Shown one piece after another: positions 6,791 through 12,592 of a stretch of 19,121 nucleotides of DNA. How positions within the stretch are numbered: position 1 is the stretch's first letter; each line of letters begins with the position of its first letter. A model generated the notes under the pieces. The model was given only the letters and a program-made list of their open reading frames with translations, did not search any database and was not told the origin of the DNA. The translations under genes and the position numbers were made by a program. The DNA comes from Kytococcus schroeteri (GTDB lineage: Bacteria; Actinomycetota; Actinomycetes; Actinomycetales; Dermatophilaceae): positions 1 to 19,121 of the forward strand of contig NZ_JBHLVH010000016.1 of NCBI RefSeq assembly GCF_042433515.1. The letters run 5' to 3'.

Positions 6791-7167
6791 GTGACTGGGC
6801 GTGTGATGTGGGACGGACAGGCCGACCTGCGGTGGTCGATGGAGCAGCTCGCCGACGAGGCCCTGACCACGGGCGCGCGCTTCGCCGACACGGTGCGGCG
6901 CGTGCTCGGCGACGACGGGGACGCCGAGCGACTGTGGGACATGGCCCAGGCGTGCGCCGGGCAGCAGCACGGCACCACGCTGGTGGTGCACCCCGACGCC
7001 GCCACCGAGGGGGCGCGACTGCTGCCCCAGGCCTTCCCCATCACGCCCACCCTGCTCACCGGGCGGGCGTTCAAGAACCTCACCAAGATCTACGGCGCCG
7101 TGCTCGTGGACCCGCAGGGGGCCTGCCACGCGGTGGGGGGGTGACCCTCGACGTCGAGGCCACCTGA
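6791..7167 (+). pseudogene. remnant of a DisA_N (diadenylate cyclase-type) domain protein
   Basis: The open frame (GTG 6791 or ATG 6806 to 7144) includes DLRWSMEQLADEAL, QQHGTTLVVHPDAATEGARL and GAVLVDPQGACHAVG. I recognise the last two as the first half of the DisA_N/DAC fold of actinobacterial proteins, which normally continue as GVILDG...GARYNSA. The usual DGA motif is altered (IYGAVLVD). At a run of seven G (7135-7141) the frame shifts; the neighbouring frame continues GVTLDVEAT and stops at 7167. The RHR/GARxNSA half is missing in every frame. Catalytic c-di-AMP synthesis is therefore not expected. Alternative view: a short independent protein with partial similarity. Confidence 0.6.
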
Positions 7168-7170
7168 GCA

Positions 7171-7197
7171 CCCGCCCGCACCGGGCGCCCGGGCGGG
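7171..7197 (+). terminator. hairpin after the DisA_N-like remnant
   Basis: CCCGCCCG (7171-7178) and CGGGCGGG (7190-7197) form a perfect 8-bp stem with an 11-base loop, just after the remnant's shifted stop. The SDR promoter's -10 box (TAGGGT, 7200-7205) abuts it. Confidence 0.55.
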
Positions 7198-7199
7198 GC

Positions 7200-7205
7200 T
7201 AGGGT
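7200..7205 (+). promoter_or_regulatory. -10 box of the SDR gene (TAGGGT)
   Basis: TAGGGT is the same hexamer as at the thiC promoter. It lies 39 bases before ATG 7245, and GAGGGGAAGGGG (about 7228-7239) is the ribosome binding site. No clear -35 is visible, because the region is occupied by the hairpin. Confidence 0.45.
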
Positions 7206-7244
7206 CGGAGTCACGGACACCGACACGAGGGGAAGGGGCACGAC

Positions 7245-8003
7245 ATGGAGGCACTGCTGGAGGGGCGCCGCGCGCTGGTCACCGGGGGCACGCTGGGCAT
7301 CGGCCGCGGCATCGCGCAGGTGCTGGCCGCCCACGGCGCACGCGTGGTGGTGACGGGTCTGGGCGAGCAGGAGTGCGAGGCCGCCCGCGCCGAGGGGATG
7401 GAGGCGCTCGTGCTCGACGTGCGCGACCCCGCGGCCTGCCGCGCCGTGGTGGAGCAGGCCACCGCCTCGCTCGGCGGGCTGGACACGCTGGTCTCCAACG
7501 CGGGGATCTACCCGCAGGCCCGCATCGAGACGGCCACCGCCGAGGACTTCGACACGATCTTCGACGTCAACGTGCGCGGCACCGTGCAGGTGGTGCAGGC
7601 CGCCGTGCCCGCCCTGCGCGACTCCGGACGGGGGCGCGTGGTGCTCACCAGCTCCATCACCGGCAACCTCACGGGCTTTCCGGGGTGGTCGCTCTACGGC
7701 GCCACCAAGGCCGCCCAGATGGGCTTCGTGCGGTCTGCCGCCATCGAGCTGGCGCGCGACGCCATCACGGTCAACGCGGTGCTGCCGGGCAACATCGTGA
7801 CCCCCGGCCTGGAGGCGATGGGGCAGGAGTACATGGACCAGATGGCGCGCACCGTGCCGCTGGGCTTCCTCGGGGAGCCGCAGGACATCGGGGAGGCGGC
7901 AGCCTTCCTGGCCTCCGACGGCGCGCGGTACGTGACCGGTCAGGCGCTCGTGGTGGACGGCGGGCAGGTGCTGCCGGAGACCCCCGAGGCCCTCGGGAAC
8001 TGA
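7245..8003 (+). CDS. short-chain dehydrogenase/reductase (SDR), FabG-like
   Basis: A 252-residue classical SDR. TGGTLGIG is at residues 13-20, the aspartate-rich VLDVRDP at 57-62, SNAG at 84-87, and the tetrad Asn109 (VNVRG), Ser136/137 (LTSSITG), Tyr151 and Lys155 (YGATK). The C-terminus carries ALVVDGGQVLPE. Beta-2 ends VVVTGLGE without the Asp that marks NAD-dependent classical SDRs, so cofactor choice is unclear. It resembles 3-oxoacyl-ACP reductase-like and glucose-dehydrogenase-like members; the substrate cannot be told from sequence. The gene is a single unit with its own -10 box, and its stop lies three bases from the stop of the convergent 8489 gene. Confidence 0.92.
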   Translation: MEALLEGRRALVTGGTLGIGRGIAQVLAAHGARVVVTGLGEQECEAARAEGMEALVLDVRDPAACRAVVEQATASLGGLDTLVSNAGIYPQARIETATAEDFDTIFDVNVRGTVQVVQAAVPALRDSGRGRVVLTSSITGNLTGFPGWSLYGATKAAQMGFVRSAAIELARDAITVNAVLPGNIVTPGLEAMGQEYMDQMARTVPLGFLGEPQDIGEAAAFLASDGARYVTGQALVVDGGQVLPETPEALGN

Positions 8004-8006
8004 GCC

Positions 8007-8489
8007 TCAGCCGCTGACCGGGAGGGCCGCCGTCAGCGGGTGGCCCTCCCGGAGGTGCTCCTCCAGCACCACCGGGCGGCCGGCCAGGTGCCACGCCGAG
8101 TCCTCGGTGCGCCACTGCTCGAGCACGGAGACCAGCGCGTCCGGGTCCACCTCGCGCACCAGGTCCAGGGCGGCCGAGACCTCGTCGCCGGCGGAGTCCA
8201 GCCCGTCCTCCCCACCGGAGACGATGACGACGACCTGGGCGCCGAGGTCCCCCGCCGGCGACGGCGCCGGCACGGGGTAGCGCTCCAGGACCGACCCACC
8301 GGAGAGCGCGTACCGGTCCTGCGGCTGCCCGGGCGAGGGCGTGAGCGCGCCGAACCACTCCACCAGCCGTGCCTCCACACCCCGGGCCGCGGCGGCACGA
8401 GACGGCACCACCGTCAGCGTGACGCGGACGAGGTGCTCCGGGGTCCAGGGGCCGTCGAGACGGGTCACGGGCGAGGGGGCGGCATCCAT
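8007..8489 (-). CDS. hypothetical protein
   Basis: The frame from ATG 8489 gives 160 residues beginning MDAAPSPVTRLDGPWTPEHL. I chose this start because TACACT lies exactly 6 bases before it, the leaderless geometry seen at other genes here. The product is soluble and acidic, with alternating strand-like segments (LVRVTLTVVPS, QVVVIVSGGEDG) and a probable helix (EVSAALDLVREVDP). There is no signal peptide, membrane helix or catalytic motif that I recognise. It is convergent with the SDR at 7245 and lies downstream of gdx copy 2 on the same strand, separated by 61 bases. Confidence 0.65.
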   Translation of the reverse strand: MDAAPSPVTRLDGPWTPEHLVRVTLTVVPSRAAAARGVEARLVEWFGALTPSPGQPQDRYALSGGSVLERYPVPAPSPAGDLGAQVVVIVSGGEDGLDSAGDEVSAALDLVREVDPDALVSVLEQWRTEDSAWHLAGRPVVLEEHLREGHPLTAALPVSG

Positions 8490-8495
8490 GGCCCC

Positions 8496-8501
8496 AGTGT
8501 A
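8496..8501 (-). promoter_or_regulatory. leaderless -10 box (TACACT) of the 8489 gene
   Basis: TACACT followed by exactly six bases (GGGGCC) and ATG puts the expected transcript start at the A of the start codon. No ribosome binding site is present. Confidence 0.55.
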
Positions 8502-8550
8502 GGAGCGCGGCGAGGCACCGGGCCTGCCGCGATCCTCCGAGAACGGGTGC

Positions 8551-8868
8551 TCAGCCGTCGACGAGCTTGAGGCCGACCACGCACCCCACCAGGCCCACGA
8601 GGAGCAGCGCCTTGGCCAGGCTGAACGGCTCCTCGCCGGTGGCGACCGCGTACGAGACGGTGGTGGCGGCACCGATGGCGACCCACACCGCGTAGGCGGT
8701 CCCCGTGGGGAGCGTGCGCAGCGCCCACCACAGGCCGCCGAGGGACACGATGCTGCCCAGCACGTAGGCCGAGATGGCCCCGTAGCTGTGCACCCCCTGG
8801 ATGCGGCTCATCGCCGTCACCCACACGGCCTCGAACATGCCGGAGACGACCAGGACGATCCATGCCAT
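8551..8868 (-). CDS. gdx: guanidinium exporter Gdx/SugE (SMR family), copy 2, intact
   Basis: A 105-residue four-helix small multidrug resistance protein, the normal length for the family. Gdx proteins work as antiparallel dimers in the cell membrane, exporting guanidinium in exchange for protons. Key residues are present: Glu13 (SGMFEAVW), Trp16, Ser42, and Tyr59/Trp62 in LPTGTAYAVW. Helices lie at about 2-20, 30-50, 55-77 and 84-103. GGAGGA six bases before ATG 8868 sets the start, and the guanidine-III riboswitch lies directly upstream. It is a close paralogue of the frameshifted copy at 4174, with the same length and nearly the same C-terminal half. The SMR type is certain and Gdx assignment is strongly supported by the riboswitch. 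Confidence 0.95.
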   Translation of the reverse strand: MAWIVLVVSGMFEAVWVTAMSRIQGVHSYGAISAYVLGSIVSLGGLWWALRTLPTGTAYAVWVAIGAATTVSYAVATGEEPFSLAKALLLVGLVGCVVGLKLVDG

Positions 8869-8880
8869 GAGAGTTCCTCC

Positions 8881-8925
8881 GTGGTCGTCTTGTCGCGTTG
8901 CCGGGTACGACCACCCTCGTCCGGG
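8881..8925 (-). ncRNA. guanidine-III riboswitch of gdx copy 2
   Basis: The minus strand carries CCGGACGAGG, CGTACCCGG and GACAAGACG in the same order and spacing as at 4504-4548. The helix GTGGTCGT/ACGACCAC is fully paired here. The 3' end abuts GGAGGA, the ribosome binding site of gdx copy 2, consistent with ligand-dependent release of translation. Confidence 0.95.
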
Positions 8926-8945
8926 AGCGGGTCGGGCTCGCCGGG

Positions 8946-8951
8946 AGGCTA
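8946..8951 (-). promoter_or_regulatory. possible -10 box of gdx copy 2 (TAGCCT)
   Basis: TAGCCT on the minus strand lies 20 bases before the riboswitch. The segment from here to the riboswitch (GCTA..CTCCC, then GAGCCCGACC and GCTCCCGG) is also present before copy 1, where it overlaps the SDR's last codons. No good -35 was found. Confidence 0.35.
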
Positions 8952-9085
8952 GCAACGCCACCTGCCCCGACCACCCCCGCCCCCGGTGGGCGGCGAGTCC
9001 CTGCGGATCACCCTCGGACGTCGCTGGATACGCTGGGCCCCCGCCGCCCCACCCGCGGGTGCCGGCACGACCACCCGGAGGACCG

Positions 9086-9664
9086 ATGCTGCGCAGGAGC
9101 CGTGCGATGCGCGCCGCCGCGGTGCTCGGTTGCAGCACGGTGCTCGCGGCCTGCGGGGCCCAGCCCGATGCGGCCCCCGTGCGGGCCAGCGAGGTGCCGT
9201 GGGACGCCTTCCCGGAGGACCATGGCACCGGCTCGGACTCGCGGGAGACGCGGTGTGGCCCGACGCACGGCCGACAGGCACTCGCAGACAGCCTGCCCCT
9301 CCTCCGCCCCGCCTCCGGCGACCCGGCCGTCCAGTGGACCGGCGCCGCGAGCGACTACTCGGGGTACGCCCCGTGCGCCGAGCTCTCGTGGATCCTCGTG
9401 GCGGACACCGGGGACGAGCCCACCCCGCACCAGATCATGCTCTTCCACCGAGGCCACTACCTGGGCACCACCCTGTACTCGCCCACCGAGTACCACCCCC
9501 AGGTGGCACGGGTCGACGGGTCCACCATCCGGGTCACCTACCCCTACCCGCAGGACGGTGACCCGGCCGACACCCCCAGCGGGGAGGCCGTCTCCACGTT
9601 CACCTGGGACCCCGCCCAGCGCCGGGTCCGGCACGAGGGCGACCTGCCGCCCGGCCAGAGCTGA
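9086..9664 (+). CDS. secreted lipoprotein, LppP/LprE-like
   Basis: The 192-residue product has a basic start (MLRRSRAMRAA), a hydrophobic stretch and a lipobox VLAAC with Cys23 as predicted lipidation site, so it should be anchored on the outer face of the membrane. The mature part has CGPTHGRQALADSLP, CAELSWILV, PHQIMLFHRGHYLGT and TFTWDP, a pattern I associate with the mycobacterial LppP/LprE family, whose role is unknown. Two more cysteines (in RCGPT and APCAEL) could form a disulfide. ATG 9086 is preceded by GGAGGACC; a TACGCT -10-like box is at 9029-9034. The stop lies inside the stem shared with the convergent gene. Confidence 0.75.
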   Translation: MLRRSRAMRAAAVLGCSTVLAACGAQPDAAPVRASEVPWDAFPEDHGTGSDSRETRCGPTHGRQALADSLPLLRPASGDPAVQWTGAASDYSGYAPCAELSWILVADTGDEPTPHQIMLFHRGHYLGTTLYSPTEYHPQVARVDGSTIRVTYPYPQDGDPADTPSGEAVSTFTWDPAQRRVRHEGDLPPGQS

Positions 9665-9682
9665 CCCCCGAGCCAGGGGTCA
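9662..9682. terminator. hairpin shared by convergent genes
   Basis: TGACCCC (9662-9668) and GGGGTCA (9676-9682) form a 7-bp perfect stem with a 7-base loop. The two stop codons (+ 9662-9664 and - 9680-9682) are the outer bases of the stem, so it may act for both strands. The stem is short, so efficiency is uncertain. Confidence 0.45.
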
Positions 9683-10594
9683 CCGGTCCAGGAACTCCTG
9701 GACCAATGTGCGCGAGGGCACGCTCCAGTCACGGCGGGCGTGGGGCGGGCACCACCGGGTCAGCGCCTCCACGCAGGCCGCACGCTCCTCCGCACGGATC
9801 TCTCCCAGCGGGAGCATGAACGCCCAGTGCTCCTCACCGGAGGTGGTGTAGTGCCTCTCGTTGGAGATGCCGGTGATCACCGCCCGGGCGTCGCCGCGGC
9901 CCACCAGCCACCAGCTGCTCCGGCGGCGTCCCCGGGGGCGCCGCTGCAGGGCGACCACCCGGTCCCGGGCCACGAAGCCCACGTCGCACCCGGGCGTGCG
10001 CACCCAGATGCCGGGCTGGGAGAGGACGATTCCCCGTCGGCGCGTCCAGCGGTGCTTCGTGCCCGCCGCCATTGCCGCGATGACGAGGACGAGCAGGAGC
10101 GGTCCCGCGATGAGCCCGAAGGCGAGGTCGTAGCGCCCCAGGCCGTCGAGCTCACCGTCCAGCACCCGCAGCACGGCCCCGGGCCACTGCGCCATGACGG
10201 CCGCCCACAGCCCGCCGAGGACGAGGACCGCGACCGCACGCCAGACGAGGGAGCGGCGGGTGCACCGGAAGTGCTCCTGCGGCACGCCGGGGGCCGGCTC
10301 CAGGGTGTGCGCCGAGGCCGGACGGTCACCGGGCCCACCCCGCCCGCGCACCCGCTCCCACGCCACCGAGCCGACGACCAGGGTGGCGAACGGGCCGGCG
10401 GCCCACCCCACCCAGACCAGCAGCGCGTTGCCGCCCCCGGTCGGGGGCAACGACCGGGCGGGCTCGGTGCAGGTCACCACCCAGGCGCCCGCCGTGGCCA
10501 CCCAGGCCATGGCCGCGGCCAGCACGGCGAGGGCCCACCGGAGGAGGCGCGCGAGGGTGCCGGTGCTGCGGTCCACCACGTCGGAGCTCGTCAT
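9680..10594 (-). CDS. four-helix membrane protein with C-terminal soluble domain
   Basis: From ATG 10594 the product has 304 residues. Hydrophobic helices lie at about 17-41, 55-78, 117-137 and 156-177 (YDLAFGLIAGPLLLVLVIAA). They are followed by a basic HRWTRRRG and a soluble domain with IVLSQPGIWVRTPGCDVGFVARDRV-like strands, recalling PH-like domains. The C-terminal CVEALTRWCPPHARRDW looks helical. I do not recognise the family. The start is supported by TACCCT six bases upstream (leaderless). A longer upstream frame exists but crosses the divergent DedA-like gene and has no coding support. Its layout is similar to the 5709 product, though no clear identity was seen. Confidence 0.75.
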   Translation of the reverse strand: MTSSDVVDRSTGTLARLLRWALAVLAAAMAWVATAGAWVVTCTEPARSLPPTGGGNALLVWVGWAAGPFATLVVGSVAWERVRGRGGPGDRPASAHTLEPAPGVPQEHFRCTRRSLVWRAVAVLVLGGLWAAVMAQWPGAVLRVLDGELDGLGRYDLAFGLIAGPLLLVLVIAAMAAGTKHRWTRRRGIVLSQPGIWVRTPGCDVGFVARDRVVALQRRPRGRRRSSWWLVGRGDARAVITGISNERHYTTSGEEHWAFMLPLGEIRAEERAACVEALTRWCPPHARRDWSVPSRTLVQEFLDR

Positions 10595-10600
10595 GGACTC

Positions 10601-10606
10601 AGGGTA
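10601..10606 (-). promoter_or_regulatory. leaderless -10 box (TACCCT) of the 10594 gene
   Basis: TACCCT, six bases (GAGTCC), then ATG: the same geometry as at 8496, 13855 and 14168. Confidence 0.55.
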
Positions 10607-10696
10607 GGAACCGTGCACAGCACGCCCGCTCCCCCTGCCGGCGCAGCCCCCGTCCGTGCCGGGTACCGTGCGCCCGGCGGACCACGGGAGGAGACG

Positions 10697-11203
10697 GTGC
10701 AGGCGACGACGATGCCCACGGGGCTGGTCTGGGCCTTCCTGGGCTTCCTCCTGGTGGCCCTGCTGCGGGGGCAGGCCACGTACTGGCTGGCGCGCGGCGC
10801 CGCATCGGGGGTGGCACGCCGGGGCCGCGACGACCCCCGGTGGCGAGGCTGGGCGCAGAGCCCCACCGCACGCCGGGGCAGGGAGCAGCTCACGCGTTTC
10901 GGGTGGCCTGCGGTCACCCTCTGCTACCTGGCCGTGGGCGTCCAGACCGTGGTGCTGGCCTCCGCCGGCGCGATGCGGATGCCGTGGGGCCGTTTCACCG
11001 CCGCCCAGGTGCCCGGTGCCGCGCTGTGGGCGGGGATCTACAGCACCATCGGGTGGACGGCGTGGGTGCTCCTGGTGCGTCACGCAGTGGCCTCCGCGTG
11101 GCTGTGGCTGGCCCTGGCCGGCGTGCTCGCGGTGCTCGCGGGCACGGCCTGGTGGCGCCGGCGCGGCATCGACGCCTCGGGCGCGCAGCCGCCGAGCGCC
11201 TGA
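10697..11203 (+). CDS. membrane protein, DedA/VTT-like
   Basis: The 168-residue product starts at GTG 10697 behind GGGAGGAG. It has a first helix (LVWAFLGFLLVALL), a charged loop with ARRGRDDPRW, then FGWPAVTLCYLAVGVQTVV and AGAMRMPWGRFTAAQVPGA followed by LWAGIYSTIGWTAW and two further helices. The pattern of an (A/S)G..RMPW.RF motif before a GA.LWA helix is typical of DedA/SNARE-associated (VTT) proteins, which include lipid carriers and scramblases. It is shorter than typical DedA proteins (about 200 residues) and lacks the usual arginine of the F-x-R-x-x-P motif (VGVQTVV instead). Assignment is therefore tentative. It is divergent from the 10594 gene across a 102-bp gap with a TACCGT box at about 10668. 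Confidence 0.6.
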   Translation: MQATTMPTGLVWAFLGFLLVALLRGQATYWLARGAASGVARRGRDDPRWRGWAQSPTARRGREQLTRFGWPAVTLCYLAVGVQTVVLASAGAMRMPWGRFTAAQVPGAALWAGIYSTIGWTAWVLLVRHAVASAWLWLALAGVLAVLAGTAWWRRRGIDASGAQPPSA

Positions 11204-11205
11204 AC

Positions 11206-11484
11206 TCAGCCGGGCAGCTCCTCCAGTCCGGCCACCAGGCCCAGCAGCACGCCCTCGTCGGAGCCCGTCACCGGCAGCTGCACGCCCAGCGGCAGCCCCT
11301 CCCGGGAGGGCACGGCAGCGTGGGGCCGAGCACGGCGTCGAACCCGGCGAAGCGGGCCTGGAACCGGCCGCGCGCCCGCTCCCCCTCCGCGCCTGCCCAG
11401 CGCAGGACGGCGCCGGGCAGGCGGTCCCCCAGGGCGGCGGTCGCGTCGGGCCACCGTCCGGGCAGCTCCAGTGACCCGGGCGAC
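11206..11484 (-). pseudogene. 3' remnant of an amidase-signature-family gene
   Basis: The minus strand encodes pieces of the C-terminal third of an amidase (AS family). One frame reads RLPGAVLRWAGAEGERARGR and then FAGFDAVLGPTLP. A second frame continues AAVPSREGLPLGVQLPV and GLVAGLEELPG to a stop at 11206. Between FDAVLGPT and AAVPS, members normally have about 40-50 residues including a FN.TG.PA segment; these are missing and the frame changes near 11310-11325. The N-terminal catalytic Lys-Ser-Ser part is absent. No start codon or ribosome binding site fits. The gene is therefore an inactive end fragment with an internal out-of-frame deletion, lying at the border of the lower-GC segment. 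Confidence 0.75.
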
Positions 11485-11687
11485 GGATAGACATTAGTTG
11501 GGGCCAGGCAGATGGCGCACCTGCCAGCTGGCACCTGGCACCTGGCACCTGGACGACAAGATGAGAACGGATGCGGGGATTGATGCACTCGCGAGACGTG
11601 GGATCGCTCACGCAAGGGTCCGACACTGGGCAATCTACGGGGAGGGAGACGCCGGTCTGTGCTTCCCCGTGAGTTCAGACCCACAGC
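11485..11687. other. lower-GC non-coding segment
   Basis: About 200 bp between the amidase remnant and the palindrome. G+C is visibly below the flanks, and open frames here lack ribosome binding sites and family resemblance. It includes a 7-bp tandem repeat. The segment marks the left part of a compositional island that includes the secreted protein. Confidence 0.45.
11528..11552. repeat. 7-bp tandem repeat (CTGGCAC x3.6)
   Basis: CTGGCAC occurs three times in tandem followed by CTGG. It is preceded by CTGCCAG, whose complement could pair with the repeat (GCCAGCTGGC is a palindrome). It is non-coding and a candidate slippage site. Confidence 0.8.
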
Positions 11688-11744
11688 GGGGGGCTAGTAT
11701 CACCGGATTGGGAAATTCTCCCACTCCAGTGACACTAGCCCCCC
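11688..11744. repeat. 57-bp imperfect palindrome upstream of the secreted protein gene
   Basis: GGGGGGCTAGT (11688-11698) is the exact reverse complement of ACTAGCCCCCC (11734-11744). After one mismatch TCAC/GTGA continues the stem, then GGA/TCC and TGGGA/TCCCA around an AATTC loop, so almost the whole 57 bases fold into one hairpin. It sits 45 bases before the ATG at 11790 and overlaps the likely promoter. It could be an operator, an mRNA leader hairpin or a mobile-element end. Confidence 0.85.
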
Positions 11745-11747
11745 CCC
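11708..11747 (+). promoter_or_regulatory. promoter with start point in a C9 tract
   Basis: TTGGGA (11708-11713), a 17-base spacer, and GACACT (11731-11736) fit a sigma-A promoter. The expected start at about 11743 falls inside a run of nine C (11739-11747). An alternative -10, TAGTAT at 11695-11700, lies in the left palindrome arm. GAGAGGA at about 11775-11781 is the ribosome binding site of the 11790 gene. Confidence 0.5.
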
Positions 11748-11789
11748 GCGCCCCCTGCTGGGTCCGCGCCTTCCGAGAGGATTTCCGCC

Positions 11790-12476
11790 ATGACCAACTC
11801 CTATCCCCAGAACGTCAGTCGCCGGTCCGTTACTGCCGGTACCCTGTGGTCCGCTCCGGCCGTCGCCATCGCAGCCGCTGCTCCCGCTGTGGCCGTCAGC
11901 GCGTGTGTGACGTATACGGGAGCCTTCACCCAGCCGAGCTCCTACAACCCCGTTCCGCTCAGCTACACCTTCAGGGGCTCGGACGGCTCCACCGTCACTG
12001 TCTCGTTGTCGACTGCCTCCTACGGCGGCAAGACCCTCTTGAGCAACAACCTCACCGCCGCCGGCAACATCAACAAGGGCTACAACGGCTTGGGGGACCT
12101 CGCCACCAATGGTTTGCAGTTGCAGCAGCAGGGCACTGGTGGCCAGAGGCTGACCTTCACGTTCAGCCAGCCGGTGTCCAACCTGAGTTTCGTCGTGGCT
12201 GACATCGACAGCAGTGGAACGCAGTACAGGGACTCCGTGACCCTGAGCCCCGCCCCCACCAGCGTTGTCAACGGCAGTTCACTTACCGGCTCCGGCGGTA
12301 CCGGCGACCCGCTGCGTGCCACGACCACCAGTCCGGTGAACTCCGACAACAAGGCCAATCGATCCACCGTGACGATGGCTGGTCCCCTCAGTTCCATGAC
12401 GGTGGACTTCTCGTCGAGCACCGGCACTGTGGCTCAGCAGATGTTCATCACGGGCATGACCTTCGAGGTCTGCTGA
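11790..12476 (+). CDS. secreted protein with Tat-like signal peptide
   Basis: The 228-residue product has a twin-arginine-type leader: SRRSVTAGTLW at 10-20, then an Ala-rich hydrophobic core and a cleavage zone near AVAVSA (about residue 38). The mature part is rich in Ser, Thr, Gly and Asn. It has FTFSQPVSNLSFVVADIDS and YRDSVTLSP, a beta-sandwich-like pattern seen in many bacterial surface proteins of unknown role, and ends at FEVC. Only two cysteines (39 and 228) are present, so one disulfide could tie the ends. There is no LPXTG motif or C-terminal anchor, so it is probably released or loosely bound. Codon use is unlike the neighbours, with many T- and A-ending codons, suggesting transfer. 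It is a single-gene unit with a palindrome before and a terminator after. Confidence 0.85.
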   Translation: MTNSYPQNVSRRSVTAGTLWSAPAVAIAAAAPAVAVSACVTYTGAFTQPSSYNPVPLSYTFRGSDGSTVTVSLSTASYGGKTLLSNNLTAAGNINKGYNGLGDLATNGLQLQQQGTGGQRLTFTFSQPVSNLSFVVADIDSSGTQYRDSVTLSPAPTSVVNGSSLTGSGGTGDPLRATTTSPVNSDNKANRSTVTMAGPLSSMTVDFSSSTGTVAQQMFITGMTFEVC

Positions 12477-12505
12477 CACCCCGGGTCTGCCCCAGACATT
12501 CTGAG

Positions 12506-12543
12506 GTCGGTGGCGCCCGCGCCACGGCACTGGCGCCACCGAC
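12506..12543 (+). terminator. strong hairpin terminator of the secreted protein gene
   Basis: GTCGGTGGCGCC (12506-12517) and GGCGCCACCGAC (12532-12543) form a perfect 12-bp stem with a 14-base loop, 30 bases after the stop. It lies between convergent genes, so it may also end the SIMPL transcript from the other strand. Confidence 0.75.
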
Positions 12544-12592
12544 ATGTCCCGCCCAGGCAGGCCCGCCTGTCCACGCTCCCCTGCCACACCCA

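Noticed and set aside
7135..7167. Programmed frameshift rescuing a full DisA_N-like protein
   Set aside because: The shifted frame stops after about nine codons and the second half of the domain is missing in all frames, so frameshifting would not restore function.
10595..11626. Long N-terminal extension of the 9680-10594 minus-strand gene
   Set aside because: It runs antisense through the DedA-like gene and the wrong frame of the amidase remnant, and the leaderless promoter before 10594 marks the true start.
11485..11790. Insertion sequence or integron site
   Set aside because: The palindrome is suggestive, but no transposase, integrase, target duplication or second terminal repeat was seen in the window.
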